Assembly: GCA_914767715.1 (NCBI GenBank)
Contig: OU612065.1
Span: 16,988,001-17,052,000, forward strand
From: Membranipora membranacea
Lineage: Eukaryota > Bryozoa > Gymnolaemata > Cheilostomatida > Membraniporidae
DNA: 64,000 bases
Direction: 5' to 3'
Part shown: in pieces, positions 1-11,408 of the stretch
Layout of the letters: every line of letters begins with the position of its first letter
Position numbering within the stretch: position 1 is the stretch's first letter
The notes under the pieces: model-generated
The model's database searches: none
What the model was told of the DNA's origin: nothing
What the model saw: only the letters and a program-made list of their open reading frames with translations
Translations under genes and position numbers: made by a program

Positions 1-159
1 AGGCTTTGCGCTAATGATGCGATAGGAAAGCTAACCTTCCCGCACTTATTCATCTTAGAGTGTAAGCATGAGGGTAATGAATGGGGCTCCTCCCCCCAAC
101 TTCACACAACAACAAACCAATTCCCATCAGTGTTACTGATTTTTTATCACAGGATCCTG

Positions 160-169
160 GGTTCGAGCC
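160..169 (+). repeat. tRNA-type B-box motif, possible SINE remnant
   Basis: The bases GGTTCGAGCC match the internal Pol III B-box (T-arm) consensus. The flanking bases do not form a full five-pair T stem, and no acceptor stem or clear A box is present, so this is not a tRNA gene. A decayed tRNA-derived SINE is the most economical reading, but chance cannot be excluded. Confidence 0.2.
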
Positions 170-673
170 ACACCAGGTGCACTGTTTACCGAGAAACAAA
201 TGATCACCTTCATTAACTATTAAACTTGCTCGCACAGTTTTGACAGGCATTTAGGTACAGCAGTTTTATGTCGAGTCCAGTTTTTTTGAAGAATTAATTC
301 TGAAGATTTGAGTTTTAAAATTGAAGATTGCTCTATTTTCTCTGAAGAAATTGAAGACAGCATTGTGTGCAGGGAGCCCCATGATTTGGCAGCCTCCTAG
401 GCTGTGCAACAACCAAAGCACGTCAATTATATCACAATTTAGCCTGGCTTTGACAAGCTTGAAGGGCTAGTCACAAATACCGATAATGTCAAAATACCCT
501 GAGGGCTAGAAATGAAAGTATGAGATGCTCAACAACACACAGGGATAGGGCCATGCTACTGAGGTCCGCCATGAGAGATTGTAATAAAGAATTCGAGCAT
601 GACCGCAGAAACAACGCACAACTCTTAGTTTCTAGCTGAAGACGTTGCATTTTATTGGGTTGTAAGCTCACCA

Positions 674-711
674 GGGAGGGTGGGAAGGTGGGAGCAGGGA
701 GGGTGGGAGGG
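674..711 (+). promoter_or_regulatory. G-quadruplex-prone G-triplet cluster upstream of gene 1
   Basis: Eight GGG runs lie within 38 bases, separated by loops of one to five bases. This exceeds the usual four-run requirement for an intramolecular G-quadruplex on the plus (coding) strand. It sits about 215 bases before the ATG at 927, within promoter or 5' UTR distance. A regulatory role is inferred from position only. Confidence 0.55.
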
Positions 712-926
712 ATGGTGGCATACCCTCACTGTGCTCACTAATACAGTACAGTATAATATATACCGAGTTGTGTGCTCAATATGCAGAAGCAGACAACTAC
801 AAATCCAAAATAAATGAAAAGGGTTCAAGGTCATGCTATCAATTAGCAAAGATTTACCTAGAACATTTTATGGGGTGGTCACAAATCACACCCAGCTTGT
901 AATAATTATTAGCATGGATTTACAAA

Positions 927-3900
927 ATGACCTCTCTGGTGGACAAGATAGCCACAAAGTTGGCTGGCAAAGTTTTCACTGTGTTTCATGACCAGTTGCT
1001 GGCAAGTGGGTTTGTGAAAGATGAAAAAGAAAGCCAACTTATCCAAGGTTTAGATGCTATGAAATCAATGTTTGCTCAGGGTGACAAAAGGTAAGAAAAT
1101 CGCATGCCCATTAACAAGGTTAAATGTTAACTTACCTACTCTGATGATATAATAAGGTCAGGAGGTTTTGGACAAAAGTACCAAACTCCCTGCTCTTATC
1201 AAGCCTGGATTGCTCTGACAACAGCAGTTGACTGTTTGACTGATTCCTGCCCACTCTTCTCTTCCAACGCTAGACCACAGACAGCAGGTCACTGACAGTT
1301 GATATGATGAGTTGCAGCCTTGTGTGTGTGTGGTTTGTTGTGGTGAAGATGGGAAGCTTGCATGAACAAAGTTATCGCGGCTGTGGAGCTTCTGTACCTG
1401 CCAATTACGTTGCTCAGATGAGTCTCTTCTCTCTCATTGGTCAGAAGTTAATATTCTGACCAATGAGAGAGAAGTGACTCATCTGAGCAACGTAATTGGC
1501 GGGAACAGAAGCTCCACAGCCGCGATAACTTGGTTCATGCAAGCTTCCCATCTTCACCCCAACAAACACAAACCACACACACACACAAGGCTGCAACTCA
1601 TCAAATCAACTGTCAGTGACCTGCCGTCTGTGGCTAGACTGACAAATGCTGCATTTTGTTGTACAAGTCTGAGGGGTGGTGAGCAGACTGGGCCCCTGGG
1701 ACTTACATGCCTTTACTTTGCCAATGTCCAGTATCAACCACTGGGATGGAAATTGGCAAAGTAAAGGCATGTCAGTCCCAGGGGCCCCAGTCTGTTCACG
1801 AACCCCTCAGACTTGTACAACAAAATGCAGCATTTGTCAGTCTAGTCACAGACGGCAGGTCACTGACAGTTGGTTTGATGAGTTGCAGCCTTGTGTGTGT
1901 GTGTGGTTTGTGTTTGTTGGGGTGAAGATGGGAAGCTTGCATGAACCAAGACAAAACAAAATGCAGCATACGTCAGTCTGTTGTTGAAAGAGAAGAGTGG
2001 GCAGGTTGATACTGGACATTGGCAAAGTAAAGGCATGTTAGTGCCCAGGGTGGTGAGGCCTCTACCTCTCGACTTTGTTTCACCAAGGTCACAGCCATAG
2101 AGCTATTATATACTCTAGAGTGGACAATGCAGTGCTAAAAACGTCCTACTTAACTATTGCGAAATCCATGACACAACGCAATCTGGTTGTGTATGGCTAG
2201 TGCCTGTATCATATAACTTATCATTGAGAATATGCGTATTGGGCATGGCAATTTAGATTTTTAGAGCGCTTATAGCCATTTTTTCGGAAATTTTTTTATG
2301 GGACACCATGTAGATCACTTGCAGGTATTTTCACTTTCAATTCCATGACGCAACGAAATCTGGTTTGTGCGTGGATAGTGCATGAATCATATACTTTATC
2401 ATTGAAAATATAAGAATATGGAGCACTTATAGCGATTTTATCAGAGAATTTCACATGTAACACCATTTACATCACCTGCAGGTATTTTCTCTTCCAGTCG
2501 GTTTAACATTTTCTTATTCTCCCATCAAAACAAGCCAAATATCAACCGCAAACACATGAGCTTAAATCGCAATGACAGGGCTAGCTAGTTTCTGCCACTT
2601 GCCAGGCATTTCGCTGTGTCCTGTCTTTCTAACTAATATGTCGCACACTGAGTCGGTTTATTTTATCTGTTCAGTGCCAGCTACTGACGATGATTTGTGA
2701 TAACATGGGGTAAAAGAAGACTGTGGAAAAGCGATTGGAGATGAAAAAGTTTGCTGCTTGCATTTATCGTTTTTAGAGCATTTTTAGCAATATTTTTGTA
2801 AAACTTTTCATACCACACTATTAGAAGATTGCATGTGATTCCTTTCAGGGGGCAGTCAGGGGACAAAAGACTTGTGTTATCCCCTTAAAACACCAAAATC
2901 TCAACCGCAAACACACCATCGAAATAAAATCACAATTACCTAGCTAGCCGGTTTTTTCCCCTGCCACTTGCCTGCCAGCCAGTTAAACTGTGTCCTGTCT
3001 CTCTAACTAAAATTTTATACGCTCAATGAGTTCATTTTATCTGTCCAGTATAATTACTTCCAATTATACAAGACGTACAAGTACCCCGTGGCTCAAAATT
3101 TTCAGCTTTAAGATCTTGATTTTAGTTTGGCTATGTCAGCTCTTAATTCCCTCTCAGGGGTGGCCACTCGTTTTGTATTACCGAAACTATTCAAGATTAC
3201 ACAGCAGGTTAAATCAATAGATGCATAAACTCTTTTGCTGAGTCGCTGAATAACAAGAAAACGTCGAATGGACAACTCAAGATACATACTTGTCCAGATT
3301 GACTCTAGATTTTCTTAAATTCCCTCACTCAGTCTGGAAAATTGTATGAAAATGGCAGTCAGTTATCAGTTGCAATACGTTATGGAGAAAATACCATAAT
3401 ATTTTGTCTTTGCACCTCAAATCTTCAGTTGAGAAGAGTACAGAGGGCGTAATTAGAGACTTTGATTTTTAATTTAACAGATTTTTCATCTTTCTCACCA
3501 TACTAAAGATAAGAGATCATTTGGTTCAGGGGGGTGGGGGTGTGTGCGATGCAATTTTCTCTGATTGTTGTTTATTTGTAAATATAAACATCAACATCAT
3601 AAACAATATTTTTACACCTCCGATCACTTCTACACAGTCTACTTGTACTTCATTTAATCAAAAATAAAATAAGCCCCTTTAGTGTGTAACATATAATATA
3701 ATTATAATTATTATATAACATAAGTAAGAGTGACAGGACAGAGCTAATATGGCTGGCAAGTGGCAGTGAAAAAAATTAAGCTAGCCCGGTAGTATCCATT
3801 TTACCACAATGATGTGTTTACGGTTGAGATTTCGGCTTATTTTAATGGGAAAACGCAGACACATTTTCCACTGGCTGCGAGTGGAATTACCTGCAAGTGA

Positions 3901-6777
3901 TCCACATAGTGTCACATAAAAAATGTTTCCAAAAGAATTGCTATAAGCGCTCTAAAAATCTAAATTACCATGCCCAATACATATATTCTCAGGCACTAGC
4001 CACGCACAACCAGATTGCGTTGTGTCATGGATTTCGCAATAATTAAGTAGGACGTTTTTAGCACTGCATTGTCCACTCTAGAGTATATAATAACTCTATG
4101 GTCACAGCACACAGTAGGTCTGTCGTTGCGCTTCCTAGGCTAGGGTCAGTTGGCTCTCGGGCCTCTTTGAATCACATTAGTGCCTTCGTTTTCCAATGTC
4201 CATTATTTCCAGTGGTTAGTGGCAAAATGAAGGCAGACTGTCCCAGGGGCACTGCTCTGCAAGAACCCATCATGATAGACATTTGGCAAATACCAGATGT
4301 CTGCCGGGTGCATAGACTATAGGTTGCATATAATATAACACATCCATGAGGGATGGGTTGTAGACACTCATCAACGAATGGGTTCATTTCAGTAAATGGA
4401 TTTGTATTTGCAATAAACAGTGTTGCCAAATGTACATCTTATGGATTCGCGACTGCCGGGAGGGTATTTGTCATTAGTCGATGGCCCTTATACCAACATG
4501 TGTGGCGGATGGCCATTTACAAGACACATTTTAGCATCTTAGCAGGTGGTAACCAACTCGGTGTTGGCTCTGATCTGAAGCCAACCATAAGCCAGCACAT
4601 CGGTTGGCTAGGTGGGTGAGCAAACTATAAAGCTGAGAAAATAAATTTATTTCACTCCCACTAAATTTGGTAGGGAGCACAAGAGGCATGTTAATACAGT
4701 AAGCAAGTTTTACAAGCTTGCGAACACCAGGAGGATATTCTATATCATTGCCAGCTATTATAAGGGGATCCTCGTACTTCAGGTCCAAAAGCCTGAGTAA
4801 TATAAAACTTCCCATTTTGACGATACAATCGAAGAAATGGCTTGTCTCAAGCAATGTCCTCTGGATTGTGCCTGGGATGATTTAATACCTCATATAATAG
4901 CACAACCTCCTTATTGCCTAAATATGAGTAAGTGGTTTTGTGGTCACCATAGCTACCTAGGCTGTCATTCTACTATATTTGCTAATTTTTTTGGTAATTT
5001 TATACATAAATTAATAATTGAAGGAATAAGTGCTAAATCAGACATTTGTTGGTCAAAACGTAAGTTTATGTCTTTTTACGCTAATGTATAGTCCCTCACA
5101 CAGGGAGCCCATCGGACTCTTACTGGTTATTATGAAAAACCTGAAATACGCTGAGCATGAGTGACAATAGTGGTTTCAGATGGGTCAATAACAGTTTTTT
5201 CATTACCAGATGAGAGTACGCTGTGATGTTTCTCGTTTCAGATGAACTTTGGTGATCAAAGTTACCTTGATTGTTTTTCTCCGACAACAAACTAAAATTG
5301 TAATCACAAAAACATAAAATGCCAGCTAACCCACTCTATCGCTAATCTGTGAATTCATCAGTGATTGTACTTGGTGTTTGATACTGTAATGACGATCGTA
5401 GTGACTAAACACCTCAAAATATGGACACTCAAACCACCCGTAATGCCTTGTTTTTAAGTTGCCCAAGAAGAGTAAAGAATAGCCACTTCTGGGGTGACTT
5501 AATGTTAGGTAGCTCTGGTGTTCACTTGCTAAGGTGGGAGTTTATATAAAGTAATCTGAATGAAGCTGAATCACTTGCTGAAGGAGGTGAGCTCTCCGAT
5601 CAATGGCCTAACTTGCCCACCCTTACATTGTACAAGGGTGCGCTAATTAGATGAGTCGTATCATGTATCACCAATCTTGTGTTTTATGTATCTTATGTAT
5701 CTTGTATCATGTATCATCCATCTTATATGTATCTGTATCTGTATCATTATATTCATGTAAAGCTTGGTGGAGAGCAGCTAAATAAAAAGTGATTACTTAC
5801 TTTTAATCTGGTTGATTGGTGGTAAGCTAGCCACAAATTTCACGATCTCAAGCTTGCATGGAAGGGCAAGCCTTTGCTTCTGTAAACAATTACCCCTCTA
5901 GGGTAATAAAATATCATATATTTGACTAGGAAAAAAAACAAAGTTGTCAACTCTTATCGGTTTCTAGAGCAAGGGTTGACAACTACGGGATTATTATCAT
6001 TACGCTATGATCTGGAATTACATTTGAGATAATTGAAATATCATGATTCTGGACATTTTGTTATCATACCCTTAACTCTATTTATATCATTACAGGATTC
6101 CTACCTTGTAGGGTACTCGTTGAAATATCTGACATAAAACTTTATTTCTATGATTAGCCTGTTCTGTAAATACAAAGCAGGGCACAGGAAACCAGATGTT
6201 ATTTTGTTAACCTGACATGCATTTCGTAATTAAGCATCATAAAATATTTTTGGGGCAGATAATCAAAATTTGGCTACAAATGCTTTAGTAGCAGATTGAA
6301 TTGCCATAGTGTGGCTGATGTTGTTGTTTCTCTTGCCTTACAAAGGTCATTCTCGATGTTTGCAGGCCACTTGAGGTGAATTTAAACTTCCCAGAGACAT
6401 GCAATCAAACGTTGCAAGAAGTTGTTGATCGGATGAACAATAGCATACCTACAGAGAAGGACCTACTCAGCCTACATTGCCGTACGAAACGTCTTCTGAA
6501 CATAATAGAAAACATACTTATTCAACATGAAAAGCTCACATTAGAAGCGATCCGCACCCTTCGTACCATCAGATTGGTCACAAAGTGGACTTCTTTGTTT
6601 GTTTTTATATCACTTTTATATTTATACATTAGGAAATTTCATAGCCAATCACCAATGTACCAAATCATCTCGCAGAGACGTAACGTTGTAGCATTGATGT
6701 TGGCTGGTGTTGGAATTACAGTTTATTGCTATTCTCATAAAGAGATATTCTTGCGAACCATTGCCACAATCTCCTGA
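927..6777 (+). CDS. Unrecognised small protein with two C-terminal membrane helices (2 exons)
   Basis: Spliced from exons 927-1090 and 6366-6777. The donor GTAAGA and acceptor TTTGCAG join in phase 2, and the coding length gives 191 residues. The start ATG has A at -3. The N-terminal half is soluble and amphipathic, beginning MTSLVDKIATKL. The C-terminal half has two hydrophobic stretches, around WTSLFVFISLLYLYI and VVALMLAGVGITVY, with a basic linker, suggesting a hairpin membrane anchor. No signal peptide is visible. I do not recognise the family and assign no function. The single intron is 5.3 kb, far longer than the others here, because of repeat insertions. An AATAAA at 7065 could end the transcript. 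The exon pairing rests on phase and splice-site quality, not on homology. Confidence 0.55.
1245..2050. repeat. Nested fold-back (palindromic) repeat cluster in intron of gene 1
   Basis: Two long palindromes abut. The first spans about 1272-1646 and pivots near 1448; the second spans about 1634-1845 and pivots near 1745. A third copy of the first unit's arm follows at about 1850-1955 in the original orientation. The segment CCTGCCCACTCTTCTCTT near 1246 reappears inverted near 1990, enclosing the cluster. Arms carry a GT/CA microsatellite. No transposase frame is present. This looks like a non-autonomous fold-back element that inserted into or duplicated itself. Confidence 0.7.
2096..4100. mobile_element. 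Non-autonomous DNA transposon, 2.0 kb, long TIRs, 8-bp target duplication
   Basis: Terminal inverted repeats of roughly 215-245 bp occupy about 2096-2340 and 3886-4100, both starting CATAGAG at the outer edge. The direct repeat GTCACAGC flanks the element on both sides (2088-2095 and 4101-4108), a perfect 8-bp target-site duplication. Inside, degenerate copies of the TIR sequence recur at about 2335-2490 and 2745-2850. A second motif containing CCGCAAACACA recurs at about 2545 and 2905 and, inverted, near 3830. No transposase-like frame remains. An 8-bp duplication fits hAT-type or similar superfamilies; the family cannot be fixed from termini alone. It lies in the intron of gene 1. Confidence 0.75.
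4181..4234. repeat. Short hairpin repeat of the TGCCTT...AAGGCA family
   Basis: TGCCTTCGTTTTCCA pairs imperfectly with TGGCAAAATGAAGGCA, separated by about 23 bases. The loop carries AATGTCCATTAT, and TCCCAGGGGC follows. The same layout occurs in the 1685-1795 hairpin and a related one at 12184-12271, indicating a dispersed family of fold-back elements. Confidence 0.5.
5672..5756 (+). repeat. Degenerate GTATC/ATGTATC short tandem repeat
   Basis: GTATC, ATGTATC and CTGTATC units recur about ten times in under 90 bases with imperfect spacing. This is a decayed minisatellite in the intron of gene 1 with no evident function. Confidence 0.5.
5942..5984. repeat. 14-bp inverted repeat
   Basis: AGTTGTCAACTCTT at 5942-5955 is repeated inverted at 5971-5984 with one mismatch, leaving a 15-base loop. 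It is intronic, and its role is unknown. Confidence 0.45.
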
Positions 6778-7500
6778 ACCCTTTGAGAATATTATACTTT
6801 TAGTCCAGAATTTTTTTGGAACGCAGTGTTACGCTGTGCAAGCTGACCTTACTAGTAGATTGATTTATGATTTGCCTTGCTGGAATCTAGAATAACAAGC
6901 ATAATTTGAGTATTTTTTTCCAAAAATATTTTTACAAATGCAAACATACTCGTTAATTATGGTGTAAGACTTCAAATGACCAGCAATTGAAATATAATCG
7001 TGCATCTAAATGGTATGCATCAAATGAGAACTGTGTCACTGTCCATTATTCAGTCCTTGATTCTAATAAACATAATATTTGCTAACTACTATCAAATTGA
7101 AGACTGATAAAGAAAAATATCTATAGAAAAAACCATGGAAATATATTTCTGATAAAAAAACGAAATTTCAGGTTCATTTTTCCTAGATATTTTTTACAAC
7201 AACTCACCATTGATAGCTAGTAGAGTGCAGTAGAACAGTAGAAAAACAGGTTGGCATCAAACGCATTTATGACTCAAGAGCAGAAAAAAGTTATGCCTGA
7301 TGAGAAATACTGAATATAAAATAGTATGATAAGATATAACAAGCGTATGATAATGAAATGTATAGAAATTAACTCTCTGTAAAAACGTGATTGAGCGAAC
7401 TTGAAGACATATTAGAATGTAGACTGCTGACTGACACATTTTTGATCCTTATTCATAGCAAGCCTAGGTATGAAAGAATTCACCAGTTGCTAAAAACATG
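6778..7500. other. Convergent 3' gap between gene 1 and the PTB gene
   Basis: AT-rich sequence between the stop of the plus-strand gene (6777) and that of the minus-strand gene (7501). It should hold both 3' UTRs. Apart from the AATAAA at 7065 nothing is recognisable. Confidence 0.5.
7065..7070 (+). terminator. Candidate poly(A) signal for gene 1
   Basis: AATAAA lies 288 bases after the stop codon of the upstream plus-strand gene, followed by AT-rich sequence. It is the first canonical hexamer on this strand after the stop. Confidence 0.4.
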
Positions 7501-9388
7501 TCAATGTTGGTTGACCTCATCATACATATTGGAATCGTCGGTGTATAGTTTAGCTCGTACAGCGGGACTACCATAAACATCACCGTACGCCCCGCCATAG
7601 GCCCCAGCACCCTCACTGTCTGCCTGCCCCATCACATCATATGTATTGTCTTCATTCTGATTGCCATTCTGAACTAAGGCTTGCTTATTATTTGATATGA
7701 TTTTGTTGAGTTCTGCCACTGATGGTTTGGCACCTGTTGACGGTTTAGCTACAGATGGTTTTCCTCCCGGTGCAGGAGGCTTAGGTGGTTTTGGTTGTTG
7801 AGCTCCTGCACGCTGTGGTTTTTGCGGGGGTGGCTGCTTCTTAGACCCGCCACCAGCTCGAGTTACAGATTTAGGGGCTGCTACGACTGGTTCTATCACT
7901 TTATTCTCATATTTCCGAGGTGGTAGGAGAGGGTTTGGTGCATCCTGTGACCCAGCACGAGATAACGATGGTCGATCTGCTTTATATTCTCGATCTCGCT
8001 GTTTCATCTGAGTGAACCTAGTCTGAACCAACTCAAATATCAGTTCTCCTTCTCCCTCAATTGTCAGGAGAGAAAATAAACCCTCACCTGAAACATTGAA
8101 TCGTACTGACTATAAAATGGAGCCTGTATGCTAATCAACATTCATGTGCATACATCATTTAGGATAATCAAACAACTTGAAGCTCATGCTAGGGAAACAT
8201 CTAATCAGTAATATCAGTGCAATCCACAATATTAATTTAATATCCATAACATTCCAATAGATGAGTCACTTTCTTGGTAGTGGTTGCCAACTTATTCACA
8301 TTTTTTGTTTTATTTTCATGAGATACTTCTCTTGTAGTCGTGTATATCAATGTAAAACCGAACATAGTTTTTGCAACATCCTGACTAATCATGCAATCAG
8401 AATGAAGCTGCCTCTCATGGTGAAATTTGTTTTCCTTATTATGACACAAGTACTGATGAGATAATAGTTTTAACACGAATGAAAACATTGACCAATAAAA
8501 ACCTGATACAGAAGCAATTATCCCAAGTGAGTGAAATTTTAGTAATGAACAAACCTGATTGAGTCTTTCGCCCAGCTTCAAACTGAAAGTTTGTGGATGA
8601 TTTGCCATATCTTCTGATGTAGCGAAAAGGCCAAGTGTACAATCGTTTCTTTTGTTTTTTATCCACCAATGCAAAGTTTTCAGTGGAAATATGGAACTCG
8701 TAATCTCCGGCTAATTTACACTTCTCGGCAGCTGGGTTATTAACCATTTGAACCATGAATATGTCGGCTAAAGTATAAATAGTGACATAACAAGTCAAGA
8801 CAACAGCCCAGAGACTTTGCCTACAAAGTCTGGGTACAAGTGCTAAGGACTTATAATTCTCCAGAAAGGGAATGGAATATACAGAGTCAAAATACTTTGA
8901 CAATCAATTACTACCACTTCCTTGTGTGGTATTCAAATAACAGACTGAGAAACATTGTTGTCAATTGCATTATCTTATCCTTGGACGCAGAAGTGTGTGA
9001 TAACTGCTAACATAAAGACCTAAATATTTGACCTTAAGCACGGATTGAGATAAAATTAAGGTATAATAAGTTCCAGTGAACAAGATTAGCAATAGATTGT
9101 TATACTCAGCAGTCAAATTTTCTAGCAGTTCTGACTTGTACAATTATAGTGAAAGATCATCCACATATTTGCAAACACTTTATATTGCTCGAAGCAGATT
9201 TTTTGAAAGATAATGCTTGTAAAAAATTAGCAAAAAAAGATCGAATGACACAACATATATTGTGTGGTGCCCAGAACTTCCCAAGTTTAGTTGAAAGGGC
9301 AACTTCAATGTAAACATAGAGTATATAGTTGCTTACGATTCTCTGATTGTTCATAGTATATGTTCTCTTCAAACTCAAGCCCACTCAT
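7501..9388 (-). CDS. DOK/IRS-type PTB-domain docking protein
   Basis: Minus-strand exons 9388-9337, 8767-8555 and 8087-7501 splice in phase to 283 residues. Residues about 18-112 form an IRS-type PTB domain like that of DOK proteins. Signature segments include KCKLAGDYEF, YTWPFRYIRRYG, FQFEAGRKTQSGEGLF and ELIFELVQTRF; the second arginine pair is the usual phosphotyrosine pocket. The remainder is a proline-rich, low-complexity tail (PPPQKPQ, PKPPKPPAP). It carries candidate tyrosine sites: YDVM (YxxM, PI3K p85 type), YGSP (YxxP, as used by DOK proteins for RasGAP/Crk) and a terminal MYDEVNQH. Known relatives have an N-terminal PH domain, and none is visible here. The first exon also has a strong acceptor at 9413 and stays open to 9412, so 5' exons, coding or UTR, may lie upstream. 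Membrane-proximal tyrosine-kinase signalling is the family role. An orthologue call within the family is not possible. Confidence 0.8.
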
Positions 9389-10810
9389 AGTACCGCAGAT
9401 CCAATATCTGACCTACAAAACATGACTCAACTACACTCTAGGCATTGTCAGACCTGGAACCATAATAATGGATAATAATGGGGGTCTCAGCACACAAAAT
9501 TAGTCAGAACCGTCACCTGTTGTCAGTATCCCGCATTATGTTCTTATTGATTACTGAGCTCAGTGCACCATTTGTTAGTAGACCCTGACTAAGGTGTGCA
9601 GGGCTTATTAGATAAAATCGTCAGTTGTTGCTGTCAGTTTCCTTTTGACTTTTTCATGATGTCTCATTTGTCAACAGCAGCTGTTGTCAAGCTATCAGGA
9701 AAAGTGTATGAGACCCCCTTCTATTAAGGGTTGAATAACGATTCTGAATTTTTTTATTTTGCTTCAGCGTAGACAAAAAATTGAACATGGATGGTAAATA
9801 GCACACTGTACTGGTCAAGCATAAGGGCCAAGAAGTAGAGGATAAGGTTGTGCTTTGACCTACCAATGAGAAAATAGACTTTATCCTTGTTTTCACTGTT
9901 TATCTCACTTTTTGCTCCGAGCTACGCCATAGAGAATCTGTTTGGATTGAGTAGAGTATAATGAGTTTTTCAAAGCTGAAATAGACAGTGACTTGATGTT
10001 ATCAAGGCCACCAAGTTACTCACTGCTCACAAATAAAAATCAAAAAAGTATTATTGAACAGGGGCTACAGAAATATATAAATGGTCAGAAATAGGTGAAG
10101 CGAAATAAGTAGATGTGTATGAGCTTACTGCCAAGCTGATATTGGTGCTTCATTAAAACAAACCACCAGATTATCAACTTCTAAAAGCACAGAAAAAATT
10201 TGGTTTTTCACTTCAGCAAAGTGAAGGTCTAGGACTCACTTCACTTCCCTTCATACAGTGACCAACTCACTATGCAAAAAGCTTGGGACAAGAAGATGGC
10301 AGGTACGGGGCTTGAGGATGACAGGTATGGATCAGAGCAAGGAGTTAGCTTACTCATTGGTTAGAGGATGGTAGTTATATAGCAACATTCTTGGTGAGTG
10401 AGAGCTGAACCTTTTGGAGTCGAAGCTATATAAATTACAAACTGTGCATGTTCTTAACCTGTCACACAGTACAATGCGAGATGTGCCTCCTTCGACCATG
10501 AGAAGTCTAACATGATGCACAAACACTCCAACCATACAATCCCCTGCCTCATTATAGAAGAAGCCCCCTTAAAAGGGAACGGCTGACAATGTCATCTAGT
10601 TCTACGTTATCCAGCTCTATTTTCCTGCGGGCCGCCGCTAGTGGGTGCATGCTTAGAAGCATGCAAACATATAATCCATTGACCGATATCAACCACTTAG
10701 CCACCCGGTTGATACGGGATACCTTGAAAGCATCCCTGCTTGTACACTACTGATACGTAAAGATCTCGGAGAAAAAGCCACAGAACTGGGATATGCATGG
10801 ACATCAAAAA

Positions 10811-10965
10811 AAATTATGCTGTTCTAATTGGGCACAAAAACAGGCGATGGGTGTTGTGAGGCAGTTGCTGTATGGGACATGTCTTACAACACTCAAGGCC
10901 TGTACAGCAGTGTTGTGGGTGCTGAGGTCGCATAAATGCTGTAAGACATATTGTCCCATACAGCA
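10811..10965. repeat. Hairpin repeat, left copy of a separated inverted pair
   Basis: GCTGTATGGGACATGTCTTA near 10866 pairs with an inverted version ending near 10964, forming a fold-back of about 100 bp. The leading part (10811-10890, including ACAGGCGATGGGTGTTGTGAGG) returns inverted at 12526-12615 with about three quarters identity by eye. The two copies enclose 1.6 kb and could be the ends of an old element. Confidence 0.55.
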
Positions 10966-11392
10966 CCTGCCACACATCTTACACACCCGTCCCACCTCAG
11001 GAAGTTGTATGATTGTTGGTTTGGACTAAGCACCTGAAATATTTCCTAGCTCATACAGAACTGGAATTTTCTGTAATGTACAAATGCGGAGAAACTCCAA
11101 CCATTATCGCTCACCCAACCCCTCAACAGGGGTTACATTTCCTGGCTCATATCTTATTGTTCCAATATAAGCAGCACCGATCAAAAGTGTGAAAATGTGC
11201 TTATGACTGGTCACAAGTGGGAATAAAATAGAGGAAGTTAGGCACTATGAGCTAATTGACATATTTATTGGGATGTGTCAGTGAATCTCCTTGCCTGTGT
11301 GTTAGATGGGGAATTGCTCAAATGAATATATTGTTAGTAGAGACCTTGCTTGAAGAAGATGCATACCAAGATAAAGAGTTATGAAATGAACG

Positions 11393-11408
11393 TATATATA
11401 TATATATA
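11393..11408. repeat. (TA)8 microsatellite
   Basis: Eight uninterrupted TA dinucleotides in intergenic DNA. Confidence 0.8.

Larger units (their letters stand above)
1..926. other. Upstream non-coding stretch before the first gene
   Basis: No open frame here is long or conserved enough to call a gene. Two local signals stand out and are listed separately: a Pol III B-box-like motif near 160 and a long run of G-triplets at 674-711. The rest is AT-rich sequence without recognisable homology. It should contain the promoter and 5' UTR of the plus-strand gene starting at 927, but no TATA or initiator element is convincing. Confidence 0.5.

Noticed and set aside
120-190. tRNA gene around the B-box-like motif
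   Set aside because: No acceptor stem, no anticodon arm and a mismatched T stem.
4531-4854. 107-codon minus-strand frame and an overlapping plus-strand frame at 4837-5091
   Set aside because: Both lie within the long intron of gene 1, match no family I recognise and lack splice or start support. They may be remnants of a mobile element but nothing diagnostic remains.
10568-10640. Short minus-strand frame with RKIELDNVELDDIVSRS
   Set aside because: It looks protein-like but is under 40 codons, has no start and cannot be joined in phase to a neighbour with confidence.
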